Source: Azospirillum sp. (GTDB taxonomy: Bacteria; Pseudomonadota; Alphaproteobacteria; Azospirillales; Azospirillaceae). Taken from it: DNA of 64,000 bases. The notes beneath the pieces are model-generated. The model was not told the DNA's origin, ran no database searches, and worked only from the letters and a program-made list of their open reading frames with translations. Positions 1 to 8,020 of the stretch are shown here, one piece after another (position 1 is the stretch's first letter; each line of letters opens with the position of its first letter). The stretch covers positions 47,290 through 111,289 of the forward strand of contig JAIXPD010000043.1 in NCBI GenBank assembly GCA_027486405.1, in the 5' to 3' direction. Made by a program: the position numbers and the translations under genes.

Positions 1-2
1 TC

Positions 3-35
3 AGCGGCTTCCTGCGCACCGTGCGGGCCGGGTGA
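3..35 (+). CDS. possible 3' end of a gene cut by the window edge
   Basis: Frame 3 reads SGFLRTVRAG and then stops at 33-35. All ten codons end in G or C, as in the real genes here, and a GC-rich hairpin follows at 45-69. Too short to identify; only the codon pattern and the downstream hairpin support it. Confidence 0.3.
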   Translation, partial: SGFLRTVRAG

Positions 36-44
36 CGCCGCCCT

Positions 45-69
45 CCCCCCGGCCCCAGCGCCGGGGGGG
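45..69 (+). terminator. GC-rich hairpin, terminator-like
   Basis: CCCCCCGGC at 45-53 pairs with GCCGGGGGG at 60-68 around a short loop. There is no T tract, so it could be a stalling hairpin after the partial gene at the window edge rather than a full intrinsic terminator. Confidence 0.35.
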
Positions 70-159
70 ATCATCGCGGCGTGGGAGCGCCGGGAAGACT
101 GGACTTCCGGGAGGCGAGGTGGGAAGGAAGGGCGATTGCGGCACAGGAGCCAACGCACC

Positions 160-774
160 ATGTCGGACTCGCCGTGGAAATCCTCCACCGATCGGCGCAA
201 CGAACGGGAAGAAAAGCGCATCGCCGTTCTGCGGACGGCGGCGCGCGCGTTCAACGAGGTCGGCTATTACAACACCTCGTTGGACGACATCGCCCGGCGG
301 CTGAACGTCACCAAGCCGACGATCTACTACTACATCAAGAACAAGGAAGAGATCCTGTACGAGTGCGTGCGCATCGGGCTGGAACGGCTCGATTCCGCCT
401 CGTCCGAGGTGATCGGCCACGGTGGCAGCGCCTATGACGAGCTGGTGGCGGTGATGACCGCCTATGTCGGCGTCGTCACCATGGATTTCGGCATGTGCGT
501 GATCCGCGTCGGCGAGGAACCGTTGACGGAGGAAAGCCGCCGCACGCTGCGCGCGCTGAAACGCCGGATCGACCTGAAATTCCGCAGCCTGATCGAACGC
601 GGGATCGCCGAAGGCTCCATCGCCGCCTGCGATCCCAAGATCGCCGCCTTCACCCTGGCCGGTGCCCTGAGCTGGATCGCCCGCTGGTACCAGCCCGACA
701 GCCCGCAGACCGCCGACGCCATCGCCCGGCAATCGGTGGATCTGCTGCTGAACGGCCTGCGCCCGCGCGGGTGA
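160..774 (+). CDS. TetR/AcrR family transcriptional regulator
   Basis: 204 aa. The N-terminal helix-turn-helix (about residues 17-63) reads FNEVGYYNTSLDDIARRLNV followed by TKPTIYYYIKNKEEIL, the classic TetR recognition region. The rest is a helical ligand-binding domain ending LLLNGLRPRG. The start at 160 is preferred to a TTG at 136 because AGGAG lies at 145-149. It is convergent with the thiolase/enoyl-CoA hydratase operon that ends at 827, so it probably controls acyl-CoA breakdown in response to an acyl-CoA-like ligand. That role is inference from the neighbours; the effector is unknown. Confidence 0.9.
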   Translation: MSDSPWKSSTDRRNEREEKRIAVLRTAARAFNEVGYYNTSLDDIARRLNVTKPTIYYYIKNKEEILYECVRIGLERLDSASSEVIGHGGSAYDELVAVMTAYVGVVTMDFGMCVIRVGEEPLTEESRRTLRALKRRIDLKFRSLIERGIAEGSIAACDPKIAAFTLAGALSWIARWYQPDSPQTADAIARQSVDLLLNGLRPRG

Positions 775-826
775 CGGCCCGTTCCGGGCGCGCTCACCGA
801 CGCGGGTCCGATTGGAAAGCGGACGG

Positions 827-2008
827 TTACACCCGTTCGAAGATCGCCGCGATCCCCTGGCCACCACCGATGCACATCGTCACCAGGGCGTAGCGGCCGC
901 CGACGCGGTGCAGCTCGTAAATCGCCTTGACCGCGATGATCGCCCCGGTTGCCCCCACCGGGTGGCCGAGCGAGATTCCGGACCCGTTGGGGTTGACCTT
1001 GGCCGGGTCGAACTCCAACGTGCGCGCCACGGCGCAGGCCTGCGCGGCAAACGCCTCGTTCGATTCGATGACGTCGAGGTCGGCGACGGTCAGGCCGGTG
1101 CGGGCCAGCAGCTTGCGGGTCGCCGGGATCGGGCCGATGCCCATATGGTCGGGTTCGACACCGGCGTGGGCGTAGCCGACCAGCCGGGCCAGCGGCCTCA
1201 GCCCCAGCGCGGCGGCGCGCCCGGCCTCGGCCAGCACCAGGGCGGCGGCCCCGTCGTTCAGGCCGGACGCGTTGCCCGCCGTCACCGTGCCATCCTTCTT
1301 GAACACCGGCTTCATCGCCGCCAGCCCTTCGGCGGTGGCGTCGGCGCGCACATGCTCGTCGGTGTCGAAGCGGATCACGCCCTTGCGGCTGGCGATCTCC
1401 ACCGGAACGATCTGGTCCTTGAACCGGCCCTCGGCGATGGCGCGGGCGGCACGGCGCTGGCTTTCCAACGCCAACGCGTCCTGGGTGGCGCGGTCGATGC
1501 CGTAGCGGGCGGCGACGTTCTCCGCCGTGATGCCCATGTGAATCTTTTGCCACGGGTCGTGCAGGATGCCGTTCATGTAATCGACCAGCCCGCCATCGCC
1601 CAGGCGGGTGCCCCAGCGCGCCGTCGGCAGGATGTAGGGACCACGGCTCATCGACTCCGCCCCCGCCCCGATGGCGATCTCGACGTCGCCCAGCGCGATG
1701 GATTGCGCCGCCGACACAATGGCCTGCAGCCCCGACCCGCACAGCCGGTTGACGTTGAAGGCCGGGGTTTCCAGCGGCAGGCCGGAATCGATGGCCGCCA
1801 CCCGGCTGAGATAGGCGTCCTTGGTGTCGGTGGGGATGACGTTGCCCATCACCACATGGCCAACGCTGTCGGGCGCGGCCCCCGACCGTTCCAACGCCGC
1901 CTTGACCGCCGTGGTGGCGAGCGTGGACAGCGGCACATCCTTCAGACTGCCGCCAAAGGCACCGATGGCGGTGCGGGCGGCCCCGACGACGACGATGTCG
2001 GTTTGCAT
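827..2008 (-). CDS. acetyl-CoA C-acyltransferase (thiolase)
   Basis: 393 aa, full length for the family. Thiolases condense two acetyl-CoA or cleave 3-ketoacyl-CoA. Visible catalytic residues: nucleophilic Cys90 in NRLCGSGLQ, His349 in GHPVGATG and Cys379 in CIGGGQG. It lies 45 bp downstream of the enoyl-CoA hydratase on the same strand, an arrangement typical of a short beta-oxidation operon. Whether it works in degradation or in the polyhydroxybutyrate direction (PhaA-like) cannot be told from sequence alone, and no phaB or phaC is nearby. Cytoplasmic. Confidence 0.93.
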   Translation of the reverse strand: MQTDIVVVGAARTAIGAFGGSLKDVPLSTLATTAVKAALERSGAAPDSVGHVVMGNVIPTDTKDAYLSRVAAIDSGLPLETPAFNVNRLCGSGLQAIVSAAQSIALGDVEIAIGAGAESMSRGPYILPTARWGTRLGDGGLVDYMNGILHDPWQKIHMGITAENVAARYGIDRATQDALALESQRRAARAIAEGRFKDQIVPVEIASRKGVIRFDTDEHVRADATAEGLAAMKPVFKKDGTVTAGNASGLNDGAAALVLAEAGRAAALGLRPLARLVGYAHAGVEPDHMGIGPIPATRKLLARTGLTVADLDVIESNEAFAAQACAVARTLEFDPAKVNPNGSGISLGHPVGATGAIIAVKAIYELHRVGGRYALVTMCIGGGQGIAAIFERV

Positions 2009-2053
2009 GGTTGGGTTGTTCCTTCCCTTGGGGGTTCGTGCGTTGCGGGGCCG

Positions 2054-2860
2054 TCAGCGGCCGTGGAAAAGCGGGGCGCGCTTGCCCAGAAAGGCGGAGA
2101 CGCCCTCGCGGAAATCATCGGTGGCGGCGCAGCCCTGGAAGGCCGCCCGCTCGGCGTCCAGCTGCTCGTCCAGCGTCGCGGTCCAGCTCTGCCGCAGCAG
2201 GCGGCGCGTGGCGGCGAAGGCCCGCGTCGGTCCGGCGGCGAGGCGTTCGGCCAGCGCGCGGGTTTCCGACACCAGATCAGCGGCGGGAACCACGCGGTTG
2301 ACCAGCCCCAGCCGCAACGCCTCCTCGGCCTTCACCCGCTCCGACAGCAAGGCCAGCTCCATCGCCCGCCGCATCCCGACCAGACGGGGCAGCGCGTGGG
2401 TCCCCGACCCGTCGGGCGAGGTCCCCAACCGGGCGTAGGCGGTGGTGAACAGCGCGTCATCGGCGGCGATGCAGAGATCGGCGGCGCAGGCCAGACTCAT
2501 CCCCGCCCCGGCGACCGGCCCGTGGACGGAGGCCAGCACCGGCGTCTCCAACCCGTCCAGCAGGCGCAAGGCGGCGTGCAGATGGTCGATGATCGCGGTG
2601 GCCACCGCCGGAGCCGCCGCCGGATCGTCGTGGAACCGCCCGACATCGCCCCCGGCCATGAAGCCCCGGCCGTTCCCGGCCAGCACCAGACAGCGCACCC
2701 CGTCAACCTTCCCGGCATCGTCCGCCACGGTCTGGCACGCGGCGCGCAGGGCGGCGGCGGTCGGTTCGTCCAGCGCGTTGAGCACGGCGGGGCGGTTGAA
2801 ACGAATCCACGCCACCGCCCCTTCGCGGGACAGCAGGACCGGCGCGTCGGTGTCGCTCAT
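2054..2860 (-). CDS. enoyl-CoA hydratase/isomerase family protein
   Basis: 268 aa, crotonase fold. The oxyanion-hole segments are visible: GNGRGFMAGGD near residue 60-70 and SVHGPVAGAGMSLACAADL near 107-125, then the usual ARLGTSPDGSGTHALPRLVG and ALRLGLVNRVVP blocks. The start at 2860 (MSDTDAPVL) follows a GAGG motif and begins the conserved domain; an upstream in-frame start at 2917 would add a non-conserved tail. Expected reaction: hydration of 2-enoyl-CoA in fatty or branched acyl-CoA degradation. It is the first gene of the two-gene operon with the thiolase. Confidence 0.92.
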   Translation of the reverse strand: MSDTDAPVLLSREGAVAWIRFNRPAVLNALDEPTAAALRAACQTVADDAGKVDGVRCLVLAGNGRGFMAGGDVGRFHDDPAAAPAVATAIIDHLHAALRLLDGLETPVLASVHGPVAGAGMSLACAADLCIAADDALFTTAYARLGTSPDGSGTHALPRLVGMRRAMELALLSERVKAEEALRLGLVNRVVPAADLVSETRALAERLAAGPTRAFAATRRLLRQSWTATLDEQLDAERAAFQGCAATDDFREGVSAFLGKRAPLFHGR

Positions 2861-3177
2861 AGCGGGAAAACCTCGTGGTTGGCGGTGGGGAGGGGTTCGG
2901 TGGTCAGCTTTTACCAATTGGAACGTATGTTACTCAAAAGTACGATACCGATCCGTCTCGTTTCCGTCAACGCACGGATGCGACGGGTTGGGAAAAGGTG
3001 GGGCGTGACCATCGCGAGCAAACGCTCCATGGGGGTCGACGTGATGATGGGCAACAGCCGCCCCACCAGCACACCGGACGCCGCCGCCCCCCTTGGCAAT
3101 CCGGGTGCGCTGCACCATATGCCCTCCCTGGCCGAGGCCATGCAGGAACGGTGCGGTGTGACGGAGGAAACGGAGCG
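2861..3177. other. 317-bp divergent intergenic region
   Basis: Separates the enoyl-CoA hydratase operon (minus) from the phytochelatin-synthase-like gene (plus) and must hold both promoters. The stretch around 2905-2950 is AT-richer than the surroundings. I see no perfect -35/-10 pair and no clear operator. The only coding candidate is the weak short frame 2978-3181. Confidence 0.5.
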
Positions 3178-3181
3178 ATGA
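2978..3181 (+). CDS. possible small protein (67 codons) overlapping the next start
   Basis: A short frame running MRRVGKRWGV to EETER; its TGA overlaps the next gene's ATG as ATGA (3178-3181), the junction used by real operons in this window. No convincing ribosome-binding site is seen at 2978 or at the internal ATG 3029, and no domain is recognised. It could be a translationally coupled leader or chance; I lean to chance. Confidence 0.22.
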   Translation: MRRVGKRWGVTIASKRSMGVDVMMGNSRPTSTPDAAAPLGNPGALHHMPSLAEAMQERCGVTEETER

Positions 3182-3924
3182 CACGCGGTGTGGTGATGGC
3201 GGGGGTTGCCCTGTGGCTGGCGGCGACCGTGTCGGCTGGCGCGCAGGAGATGGCCAAGCCGAAATTCGGCCCACAGGCCGAACCGATCACCCGCGCGGCC
3301 AGCTTCGTCCGCACCACCCCGGCCCCGGATTTCTGGGCGCTCAGCCCCTTTTACGTGCCGCAGGCCACCGGCAGCGCCTGTTCGGTCGCCAGCGTCGCCA
3401 TGATGCTGAACGGGCTGCGCGGCCTGCCCGACAGCGCGGCGGAGCGGCTGATCACGCAAAAGCAGGTGATCGACCGCGTGGGCGATGACCGGTGGCGCGA
3501 GGCGGTGGCCGACGATGGCGAGGGCATCTCCTTCACCGATCTGGAGCATTACGTCCGCCGCAGCCTGGAGGCCTATGGCCTGGACGCCGAGGTCGAGGTG
3601 TTCCGCCCGCAGGACGCCTCCCCCCGCACGCTGACCGCCCTGCGCCGCATTCTGGCCGACAACGAGCAGGGCGACGAGGACATCATCCTCGTGGCCTTCG
3701 ACCAGGGAACCCTGACCGGCGACGACGGCGGCGGCCACATCGCCCCGCTCGGGGCCTATGACGCCGCCACCCGCCGGGTGCTGGTGATGGACCCCGACCG
3801 CAGTTGGTACGTGCCCTATTGGACCAGCGACGAAAAGCTGTTGGAGGCGATGTTGAAGCCGGACCGGGCCGACCCGGAAGGCAGCGGCCTGATCCGCGTC
3901 CGTGCCCGCCGGGTGTCCGGGTAA
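3178..3924 (+). CDS. phytochelatin synthase-like secreted cysteine peptidase
   Basis: 248 aa. A signal peptide is visible (about residues 1-23, ending VSAGAQ). The mature part matches the phytochelatin synthase/peptidase C83 catalytic core: Cys68 in QATGSACSVAS, His187 in GGGHIAPLGAYD and Asp205 in VLVMDPDRSW form the Cys-His-Asp triad, and YVPYW follows. It lacks the cysteine-rich C-terminal half of plant and yeast enzymes, as usual for bacterial half-enzymes, which in known cases mainly cleave glycine from glutathione or conjugates. A periplasmic thiol or glutathione-conjugate hydrolase is a reasonable inference; metal tolerance is not shown. GGAGGA at 3163-3168 supports the start. Confidence 0.82.
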   Translation: MTRGVVMAGVALWLAATVSAGAQEMAKPKFGPQAEPITRAASFVRTTPAPDFWALSPFYVPQATGSACSVASVAMMLNGLRGLPDSAAERLITQKQVIDRVGDDRWREAVADDGEGISFTDLEHYVRRSLEAYGLDAEVEVFRPQDASPRTLTALRRILADNEQGDEDIILVAFDQGTLTGDDGGGHIAPLGAYDAATRRVLVMDPDRSWYVPYWTSDEKLLEAMLKPDRADPEGSGLIRVRARRVSG

Positions 3925-3934
3925 CGCCCGCGCG

Positions 3935-4681
3935 TCAGACGCAGCGCCCGCCATCGACCTCCAGGCAGACGCCGGTCAGGAACTCCGCCTCGTCGGAGCA
4001 GAGATACAGCGCGGCGTTGGCGATGTCCGCCGGGGTGGACAGCCGCCCCGCCGGGATGGAGGCGAGGAACTGCGCGCGGCGTTCGGGCGAATCCTGGCCC
4101 ATGAAGCGGTGCAGCATCCCGGTTTCCCCGGCCACCGGGTTGATGGCGCAGACCCGGATCTTGTCGGGGGCCAGTTCGACCGCCATGGATTTGGTCAGGG
4201 TGATGACCGCGCCCTTCGATCCGTTGTACCAGGTCAGGTTGGGACGCGGGCGCAGCCCGGCGGTGGAGCCGATGTTCAGGATCACCCCGCCGCCCTGCTC
4301 GCGGAACACCGGCACGGCGTGGATGGCGCTGTGGTAGATCGACTTGACGTTGACGGCGTAAATCCGGTCGAAGGTGGCTTCGTCCACCTCCAGCATCGAG
4401 CCATAGCGGTGGGTGTAACCGGCGTTGTTGATGAGGATGTCGAGCCGACCATAGGACCCGACGGCGGCGGAGATGATGGCCTCGTAATCCTCGCCCACCG
4501 CGACGTCGGCGCGGACGGCCAGACCGGCTTCGCCCAGGGAATCGGCGACCCGCCCGGCGGCGGCCTCGTCCAGATCGGCGACGATGACGCGGGCACCCTC
4601 CGCCGCGAAACGCCGCGCGATGCCCTCCCCGAACCCCGACCCGCCACCGGTGACGACGGCAACCTTGCCCGAAAGACGCAT
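3935..4681 (-). CDS. SDR family NAD(P)-dependent oxidoreductase
   Basis: 248 aa, classical short-chain dehydrogenase. Cofactor motif TGGGSGFGEG at residues 11-20, NNAG at 85-88, catalytic Ser139, Tyr152 and Lys156 (YNGSK). Asp36 in VIVADLD favours NAD over NADP. The start at 4681 follows GGAGG. It is convergent with the phytochelatin-synthase-like gene and stands alone otherwise, so the substrate cannot be inferred. Cytoplasmic. Confidence 0.9.
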   Translation of the reverse strand: MRLSGKVAVVTGGGSGFGEGIARRFAAEGARVIVADLDEAAAGRVADSLGEAGLAVRADVAVGEDYEAIISAAVGSYGRLDILINNAGYTHRYGSMLEVDEATFDRIYAVNVKSIYHSAIHAVPVFREQGGGVILNIGSTAGLRPRPNLTWYNGSKGAVITLTKSMAVELAPDKIRVCAINPVAGETGMLHRFMGQDSPERRAQFLASIPAGRLSTPADIANAALYLCSDEAEFLTGVCLEVDGGRCV

Positions 4682-4842
4682 GAGACGATCCTCCCACGGA
4701 TGGGCCGCCCCCTGCATTCGGGCGGCGATTGGCGCGCGGCGAACACAGCATGGTAGCGCGAAACCGCCCGGCAGGGCAGCCGCCAAAACGTACAATTTGT
4801 GTGGGGGGTTCCCCCAGCAAGGGGGGACGCTTTTCAGGAAAA

Positions 4843-4919
<77 letters not shown>

Positions 4920-4922
4920 GTC

Positions 4923-4998
4923 TGGCTCCCGGTGCTGGACTCGAACCAGCGACAAGCGGATTAACAGTCCGCTGCTCTACCAACTGAGCTAACCGGGA
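4923..4998 (-). tRNA. tRNA-Asn (GTT)
   Basis: 76 nt with encoded CCA. The acceptor TCCCGGT pairs with ACCGGGA, the anticodon is GTT in GACTGTTAATC, and the T-loop is GGTTCGAGTCC. First of two tandem tRNA genes. Confidence 0.97.
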
Positions 4999-5009
4999 AC
5001 GGAGTGCGG

Positions 5010-5038
5010 CTTATAAGGGTGATCGCCGGACCTGGCAA
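5010..5038 (-). promoter_or_regulatory. sigma-70-type promoter of the tRNA-Asn/tRNA-Asp unit
   Basis: Read on the minus strand: TTGCCA (5038-5033), a 17-bp spacer, then TATAAG (5015-5010), ending 11 bp before the tRNA-Asn 5' end. Both hexamers are close to consensus and the spacing is ideal. Confidence 0.7.
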
Positions 5039-5207
5039 GAACAAAAGTGACGATCGATGCATTTTTTACCATAGGGTGCATGATCCTCGCGAACGCCGCG
5101 CCGCAAACACCTCATGGTTGAAACACGATCGTCCAGAATCTTGACAAACGTCGCGCCCTGCGGCTTCTTCACCCCCACTTTCCCCATCACCGACGCGACA
5201 AGGCCCG

Positions 5208-5795
5208 ATGCCCGAGGTCGTTCCGTTTGCCGCCGCCCGCGCGGCGCTGGTCGCCCGCCTGACCGAACAGCTTCCGCCCGCCACCGAATGGGCGGGGCGC
5301 CTGATGCTGATGCCCGACGGCCGCCGGGTGGAGCCAATGCCCGCGCTTGCCGCAATGGCCACGCTGCGCGCCTTCCGCGCCGGTCTGGACAGCGCCATCG
5401 GGGCCGCCCCCTGTTCGGTCGGCGGCGTCTGGGTGTCGCGGGAAGATTGCCTGGATTGGGATGGGCTGCTGGCCCCGCTGGCGGTGGCCGCCGCCTATGC
5501 GGTCGGCCGCAACCCAGGCAGCCAGGGCCGGGATTGCTTCGCCGCCGAGCTGTTCCGCTGCAAGACGGCGCTGTCGGGCTGGGGCGTGCGCGGGCTGCGC
5601 GCCGACGCCACGGTGGCCCGCGCCGCCGGACACGCGGTGATCGCCGTCAGCCGCCGCCCGGACGATCAGGAGATCGTGTTGGACCGGGTGATGGACACCT
5701 TCGCCTTTGCCATGCAGAGCCTGGGCGAACCGACGATCGGGTCCGGCGACCTCGACCGCCGTCTGGTCCGCCGCGCCGCACCGCTGCGGCGCTGA
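5208..5795 (+). CDS. hypothetical protein of unknown function
   Basis: 195 aa, starting MPEVVPFAAARAAL and ending [12 protein letters not shown]. Strong G/C third-position bias supports coding. No domain is recognised. It has two Trp/Gly-rich stretches (VGGVWVSREDCLDWDG and ALSGWGVRGLRAD), three or more cysteines (CSVGG, EDCLDWD, RDCFAAELFRCK), no signal peptide and no membrane segment, so it is probably a soluble cytoplasmic protein. It is convergent with the panD-like gene. A TTGACA at 5141-5146 could be part of its promoter, but the matching -10 is poor. Confidence 0.7.
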   Translation: MPEVVPFAAARAALVARLTEQLPPATEWAGRLMLMPDGRRVEPMPALAAMATLRAFRAGLDSAIGAAPCSVGGVWVSREDCLDWDGLLAPLAVAAAYAVGRNPGSQGRDCFAAELFRCKTALSGWGVRGLRADATVARAAGHAVIAVSRRPDDQEIVLDRVMDTFAFAMQSLGEPTIGSGDLDRRLVRRAAPLRR

Positions 5796-5802
5796 CCGGC
5801 CC

Positions 5803-6258
5803 TCAGCCCCCGGATTCCGGGGTCATTTTCGGGGCTGGTTCCGGGATCAGGTCATCGCGGATGGCAAAGCCGTAACGCCCCTCTTCCAGGGCGGTGACGT
5901 CGTAATGCAGCGCCTTGTCGACGCGGTTGTCGGGGCGGAAGGTCAGAACGCGCGGTTTCAGCGTCGCCACCTCCGTCGGTTGGCAATACCAGGACGCGGC
6001 GACGATCACCCCATCCCCCGGCTGGCAACTGCGCGCCGCCGATCCGTTCATCACACCGGCGCGCGAGCCACGCTCGCCATAAATCACATAGGTGCTGATG
6101 CGGGGGCCGGAGTTCTTGTTCCAGATCTCCACGAACTCCAACGGCACGATGCCGACCGCCTCGCAATGGTCGGGATCGTGCGTGATCGACCCCTGGTAAT
6201 TCAAATTGGCGTCCGTCACCCGCAGGCAATGCAGCTTCGCCCGCACCACCTTAATCAT
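5803..6258 (-). CDS. panD: aspartate 1-decarboxylase-like protein (PanD family)
   Basis: 151 aa, longer than the about 126 aa of E. coli PanD. The family landmarks align: Lys8, Tyr21, the self-cleavage pair Gly23-Ser24 in NYQGSIT (Ser would become the pyruvoyl group), IWN at 45-47, Arg53/Tyr57 in RISTYVIYGERGS and NGSAARSCQPGD. The known reaction is L-aspartate to beta-alanine for pantothenate/CoA synthesis. The extra 25 or so C-terminal residues (LIPEPAPKMTPESGG) are unusual. GGGAGG precedes the chosen start. It could be a divergent paralogue with another substrate, since no panB or panC is nearby. Confidence 0.85.
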   Translation of the reverse strand: MIKVVRAKLHCLRVTDANLNYQGSITHDPDHCEAVGIVPLEFVEIWNKNSGPRISTYVIYGERGSRAGVMNGSAARSCQPGDGVIVAASWYCQPTEVATLKPRVLTFRPDNRVDKALHYDVTALEEGRYGFAIRDDLIPEPAPKMTPESGG

Positions 6259-6698
6259 CGACGCCTCCCCCGACTCGTCCGTGACCAAACCGTCTGTGGT
6301 CGAAGGGTTGTGTTTGTGGTGCCCATGATGGAAAGGGCAAGCGATCTTTGTGCGGCGCAACCCGCCCCGCCATCCCCACCGAACCGCCTATGGAGTCCCG
6401 GCCCGCGATGGCAAGGCGGCGGGCAAAAAGACGGGTCCGGCGCGGGGGAGCGACGGACCCGTTGCAGTCGGGAGGAGTGACGCGACCATCCCCAGACAGA
6501 CAGGGGGACGAGGACAGCCGACGTCTTCGGATGGACCGCTGGCCACCCGAACCGGGATCGCCCGTGCCCGCCGGATCATCGGTTCCGGTTGAGACGACGG
6601 CGAATTGTCGATAAATTGCCAAGCAAGATTGCGGATTCACCCCCGAAACCATGCGTCTTTCGCTGGCCTTCGGTGGCTTGACGAAAGAAAACCACCCG
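6259..6698. other. 440-bp intergenic region with a hairpin, no convincing gene
   Basis: Lies between the panD-like gene and the wHTH regulator, which are divergent, so it carries both promoters. Short open frames on both strands have no codon bias or recognisable product. A 9-bp stem (ACGGGTCCG 6431-6439 with CGGACCCGT 6454-6462) and a possible operator at 6599-6620 are the only structures I see; a small RNA is possible. Confidence 0.45.
6599..6620. promoter_or_regulatory. imperfect palindrome, possible operator of the wHTH regulator
   Basis: GGCGAATTGTC / GATAAATTGCC form an imperfect 22-bp inverted repeat ending 78 bp before the regulator start. MarR-type proteins often bind such sites over their own promoter. 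Weak on symmetry alone. Confidence 0.3.
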
Positions 6699-7208
6699 AT
6701 GAACGCTCAACCGATCGTGTCGTCCTCGCATCTGGCGTCCGACCAGGGCAGCGAAACCAGCGAGTTCGAATATGGCCTGATCGTCGCCGGCAACGCCTTT
6801 CACCGCTGGGTGGTGCGCTGCATGACGGCGGCGGGCCTGCCGGAGCTGTCGGCGCTGGAGGTTCTGCTGCTGCACAGCGTCAACCACCGCGCCCGCGACA
6901 AGAGTCTGGCCGACATCAGCTTTGTCCTGAACATCGAAGACACCCACATCGTCAATTACGCCCTGAAGAAGCTGCACCGGCTGGGGTTGGTCGAACGCGG
7001 CAAACGCGGCAAGGAAGTCACCTACCGCACGTCGGCACCGGGGAACGAGGCGGTCAACCGCTACCGCGCCGTCCGCGAGGATTGCCTGTTGCGCTCGCTG
7101 GAGGCGCTGGGGACCGTCGATCACAAGCAGATCGGCGAGGCCGCCAACCTGCTGCGCGCCCTGTCGGGCATCTACGACCAGGCGGCCAGGGCGGCGACCA
7201 CGCTGTAA
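6699..7208 (+). CDS. winged-helix (MarR-like) transcriptional regulator
   Basis: 169 aa. The core reads LSALEVLLLHSVNHRARDKS, then an HTH (LADISFVLNIEDTHIVNYAL, about 73-92), then KKLHRLGLVERGKRGKEVTYRTS, the wing. This resembles the predicted winged-helix regulators often found beside pxp/LamB-YcsF genes, and it is convergent with pxpA here, so control of the 5-oxoproline cluster is the likely role (inference). The start at 6699 (MNAQPIV) begins the likely native protein; only a weak A/G-rich ribosome site precedes it. Confidence 0.82.
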   Translation: MNAQPIVSSSHLASDQGSETSEFEYGLIVAGNAFHRWVVRCMTAAGLPELSALEVLLLHSVNHRARDKSLADISFVLNIEDTHIVNYALKKLHRLGLVERGKRGKEVTYRTSAPGNEAVNRYRAVREDCLLRSLEALGTVDHKQIGEAANLLRALSGIYDQAARAATTL

Positions 7209-7230
7209 CCGCCCTCATTCTCTCCCACCC

Positions 7231-7992
7231 TCATTCGACCGCGCGCACCGTCACCCCGGCGGCTTCCAGCGCGGTCCGCACCGCCGCCGCCATCGCCACC
7301 GCCGTCGGCGTGTCGCCATGGACGCAAACGGTGTCGGCGACGATGGGCAGGCGTTTGCCGTGGCGGCTCGTGACGGCACCGTCCAGCACCATCCGCACCA
7401 CCCGTTCCGCCGCCAGTTCCGGCACATGGATCACCGATCCGGCGATCTTGCGCGGGGTCAGGGTCCCGTCATCCTCATAGGTGCGGTCGGCAAACGCCTC
7501 GCGCACCACGCGCAGGCCCACCGCCTCCCCCGCCCGGTCCATGGCGCTGAGCGGCGGAACCACGAACAGCAGGGCCGGATCCACCGCCTTGACCGCGCGG
7601 GCGATGGCCTGGGCCATGTCAGCGTCCACCGCCGCCATGTTGTACAGCGCGCCGTGCGGCTTCACATGGGTGACGCGATGGCCCGACAGCGCGGCGCAGG
7701 CCTGCAACGCGCCGATCTGGTAGGCGACCATCCGCTCGATGCTGGCCGGGCTGTCGCCCTGGATGCTGCGGCGGCCAAAGCCAAGGATGTCGTTGAAACC
7801 GGGATGCGCGCCGATGCGCACGCCCTTGTCCAAGGCCAGCCGCGCCGTGTCCGCCATGATCGACGGGTCGCCCGCGTGAAAGCCACAGGCGATGTTGGCC
7901 GAGGTGACGATGTCGAGCATCGCCCGGTCATCGCCCATCGCCCAGGCCCCGAAGCCTTCGCCCATGTCGCAATTCAGATCAATGCTCGGCAT
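7231..7992 (-). CDS. pxpA: 5-oxoprolinase subunit PxpA (LamB/YcsF family)
   Basis: 253 aa. Begins with the family signature [14 protein letters not shown], then [33 protein letters not shown] and [15 protein letters not shown], all diagnostic LamB/YcsF blocks. In known bacteria PxpA with PxpB and PxpC forms an ATP-dependent 5-oxoprolinase that opens 5-oxo-L-proline to L-glutamate. It is last in the order pxpB-pxpC-pxpA and is convergent with the wHTH regulator. Start at 7992 chosen at the conserved MPSIDLN. Confidence 0.95.
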   Translation of the reverse strand: MPSIDLNCDMGEGFGAWAMGDDRAMLDIVTSANIACGFHAGDPSIMADTARLALDKGVRIGAHPGFNDILGFGRRSIQGDSPASIERMVAYQIGALQACAALSGHRVTHVKPHGALYNMAAVDADMAQAIARAVKAVDPALLFVVPPLSAMDRAGEAVGLRVVREAFADRTYEDDGTLTPRKIAGSVIHVPELAAERVVRMVLDGAVTSRHGKRLPIVADTVCVHGDTPTAVAMAAAVRTALEAAGVTVRAVE

Positions 7993-8020
7993 TCTCTTCC
8001 CCCCTCTGTCCAAGCCGGAC

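Noticed and set aside
1..3181. Long open frames opposite the TetR, thiolase and enoyl-CoA hydratase genes
   Set aside because: High GC keeps antisense frames open; their translations are Gly/Arg/Pro/His-rich with no family and poor third-position bias.
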